The notes below the pieces were generated by a model. That model searched no databases, was not told the origin of the DNA, and saw only the letters and a list, made by a program, of their open reading frames with translations. Of a stretch of 31,762 bases of DNA, positions 31,168-31,762 are shown piece after piece; the stretch's first letter is position 1; each line of letters starts with the position of its first letter. Origin of the DNA: Alteromonadaceae bacterium. Lineage in GTDB: Bacteria > Pseudomonadota > Gammaproteobacteria > Pseudomonadales > Oleiphilaceae. The stretch spans positions 1-31,762 of the forward strand of contig JABXHG010000581.1 in assembly GCA_013393545.1 (NCBI GenBank). The letters run 5' to 3'. The translations under genes were made by a program, and so were the position numbers.

Positions 31168-31762
31168 ATGGAAATTAAAGTCAATTATCTCGATAACCTG
31201 CGACTTGAGGCGAAATTCGACGATTTTAACGTTGTGGCAGACCAGCCCATCCGCTACAAGGGCGACGGCTCCGCGCCCGGCCCATTTGACTATTTCCTGG
31301 CATCATCTGCCATGTGCGCCGCCTACTTCGTGAAGGTGTACTTCAACGCGCGGGACATTCCCACCGACAACATCCGCCTGTCCCAGAACAATATTGTGGA
31401 CCCGGAGAACCGGTACAAACAGATTTTCAAAATCCAGGTGGAACTGCCCGAGAGCATCTCCGAAAAAGACCGCCTGGGCATCCTGCGCTCCAACGATCGC
31501 TGCACCGTGAAGCAGGGGGTGCAGACCGGCCCGGATTTCCAGATTGAAGTGGTGGAAAACCTCGACGAAGACGCCCAGGCTCTGCTCACCGCAGCGCCCG
31601 GCGGCGAAGCGAACACCTACATTGAAGGCAAGGACCTGCCGCTTGAGCAGATCATCGCCAACAATACGAAAATCATCGCCGATCCCGGCATGAAGATCGA
31701 AATCGCCCCCTGGCGCAACATCCTGCCCCACGGGTGGTCTCTACACCTCCGCGACGCCGCCG
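31168..31762 (+). CDS. OsmC/YcaO domain protein, 5' part
   Basis: The frame is open from ATG 31168 to the window edge (198 codons). Residues 1 to about 145 form an OsmC-like domain: VVADQPIRYKGDGSAPGPFDYFLASSAMCAAYFVKVY, and RCTVKQGV with the second conserved Cys. From about residue 150 the sequence becomes the start of YcaO: TYIEGKDLPLEQIIANN, then APWRNILPHGWSLHLRDA, like the E. coli YcaO N-terminus. E. coli YcaO helps RimO methylthiolate ribosomal protein S12. The OsmC part suggests peroxide or redox chemistry linked to it. The ATP-binding YcaO core lies outside the window. Confidence 0.88.
   Translation, partial: MEIKVNYLDNLRLEAKFDDFNVVADQPIRYKGDGSAPGPFDYFLASSAMCAAYFVKVYFNARDIPTDNIRLSQNNIVDPENRYKQIFKIQVELPESISEKDRLGILRSNDRCTVKQGVQTGPDFQIEVVENLDEDAQALLTAAPGGEANTYIEGKDLPLEQIIANNTKIIADPGMKIEIAPWRNILPHGWSLHLRDAA

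Noticed and set aside
1..31762. CRISPR arrays, tRNA or rRNA genes, phage genes, complete IS elements
   Set aside because: No regularly spaced repeats, no cloverleaf or rRNA-like sequence, and no transposase, integrase or phage structural motifs were seen in reading both strands.

Overview
The window is about 31.8 kb of GC-rich gammaproteobacterial chromosome. Closest relatives in gene content look like Marinobacter or a neighbouring marine lineage. This is inferred from IlvGM, TruC, AlkB, DjlA, FetAB, an MtfA-type peptidase, an OsmC-YcaO protein and codon use; no rRNA or other marker is present to prove it. Most of the window is ordinary housekeeping and stress-response DNA, densely packed on both strands. 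No rRNA, tRNA, CRISPR array or intact transposase gene was seen.

Region 1 (1-960) is the accessory part. It reads as the end of an integron cassette array: a well-formed attC site (123-202, completed at 370-376) split by a 167-bp MITE-like element with 15-bp terminal inverted repeats and a 3-bp GTT duplication. Next to it is a cassette holding a toxin-antitoxin pair on the minus strand, whose toxin has lost its middle. No integrase is in the window.

Region 2 (960-7200) holds a phospholipase D lipoprotein with a tandem universal stress protein (minus), an MgtC/DUF4010 membrane protein (plus), AlkB (minus), DjlA (plus) and an ICMT-like membrane methyltransferase (minus). Region 3 (7204-12130) is a minus-strand operon: RND adaptor, RND permease, then truC overlapping the permease stop. 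Region 4 (12150-14400) is the acetolactate synthase II operon ilvGM, preceded by a Val/Leu-rich leader peptide and an attenuator terminator.

Region 5 (14592-18085) holds an alcohol dehydrogenase/quinone reductase-like gene coupled to an atypical proline racemase-family enzyme, behind a 17-bp-period tandem repeat, and an AI-2E family transporter. Region 6 (18239-21804) holds a DCC-family protein, an ODP-type metallo-beta-lactamase-fold protein, YeeN, a glutamine amidotransferase and a methyltransferase. Region 7 (21854-27797) holds FetAB, a small membrane protein, ThpR, an SDR enzyme, an HSL-type hydrolase, a DUF4442 hot-dog protein, a DUF2721 protein and a CPBP protease. Region 8 (27842-end) holds a dienoyl-CoA isomerase-like crotonase, RNase Z, a small Usp, an MtfA-like peptidase with an added membrane anchor, and the 5' part of an OsmC-YcaO gene.

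The best unexplained structure besides the split attC is a pair of large palindromes (6388-6496 and 14405-14563). They share a core sequence, lie in opposite orientations, and each fills the gap between two convergent genes. Their outer arms differ between copies but stay complementary within each copy.
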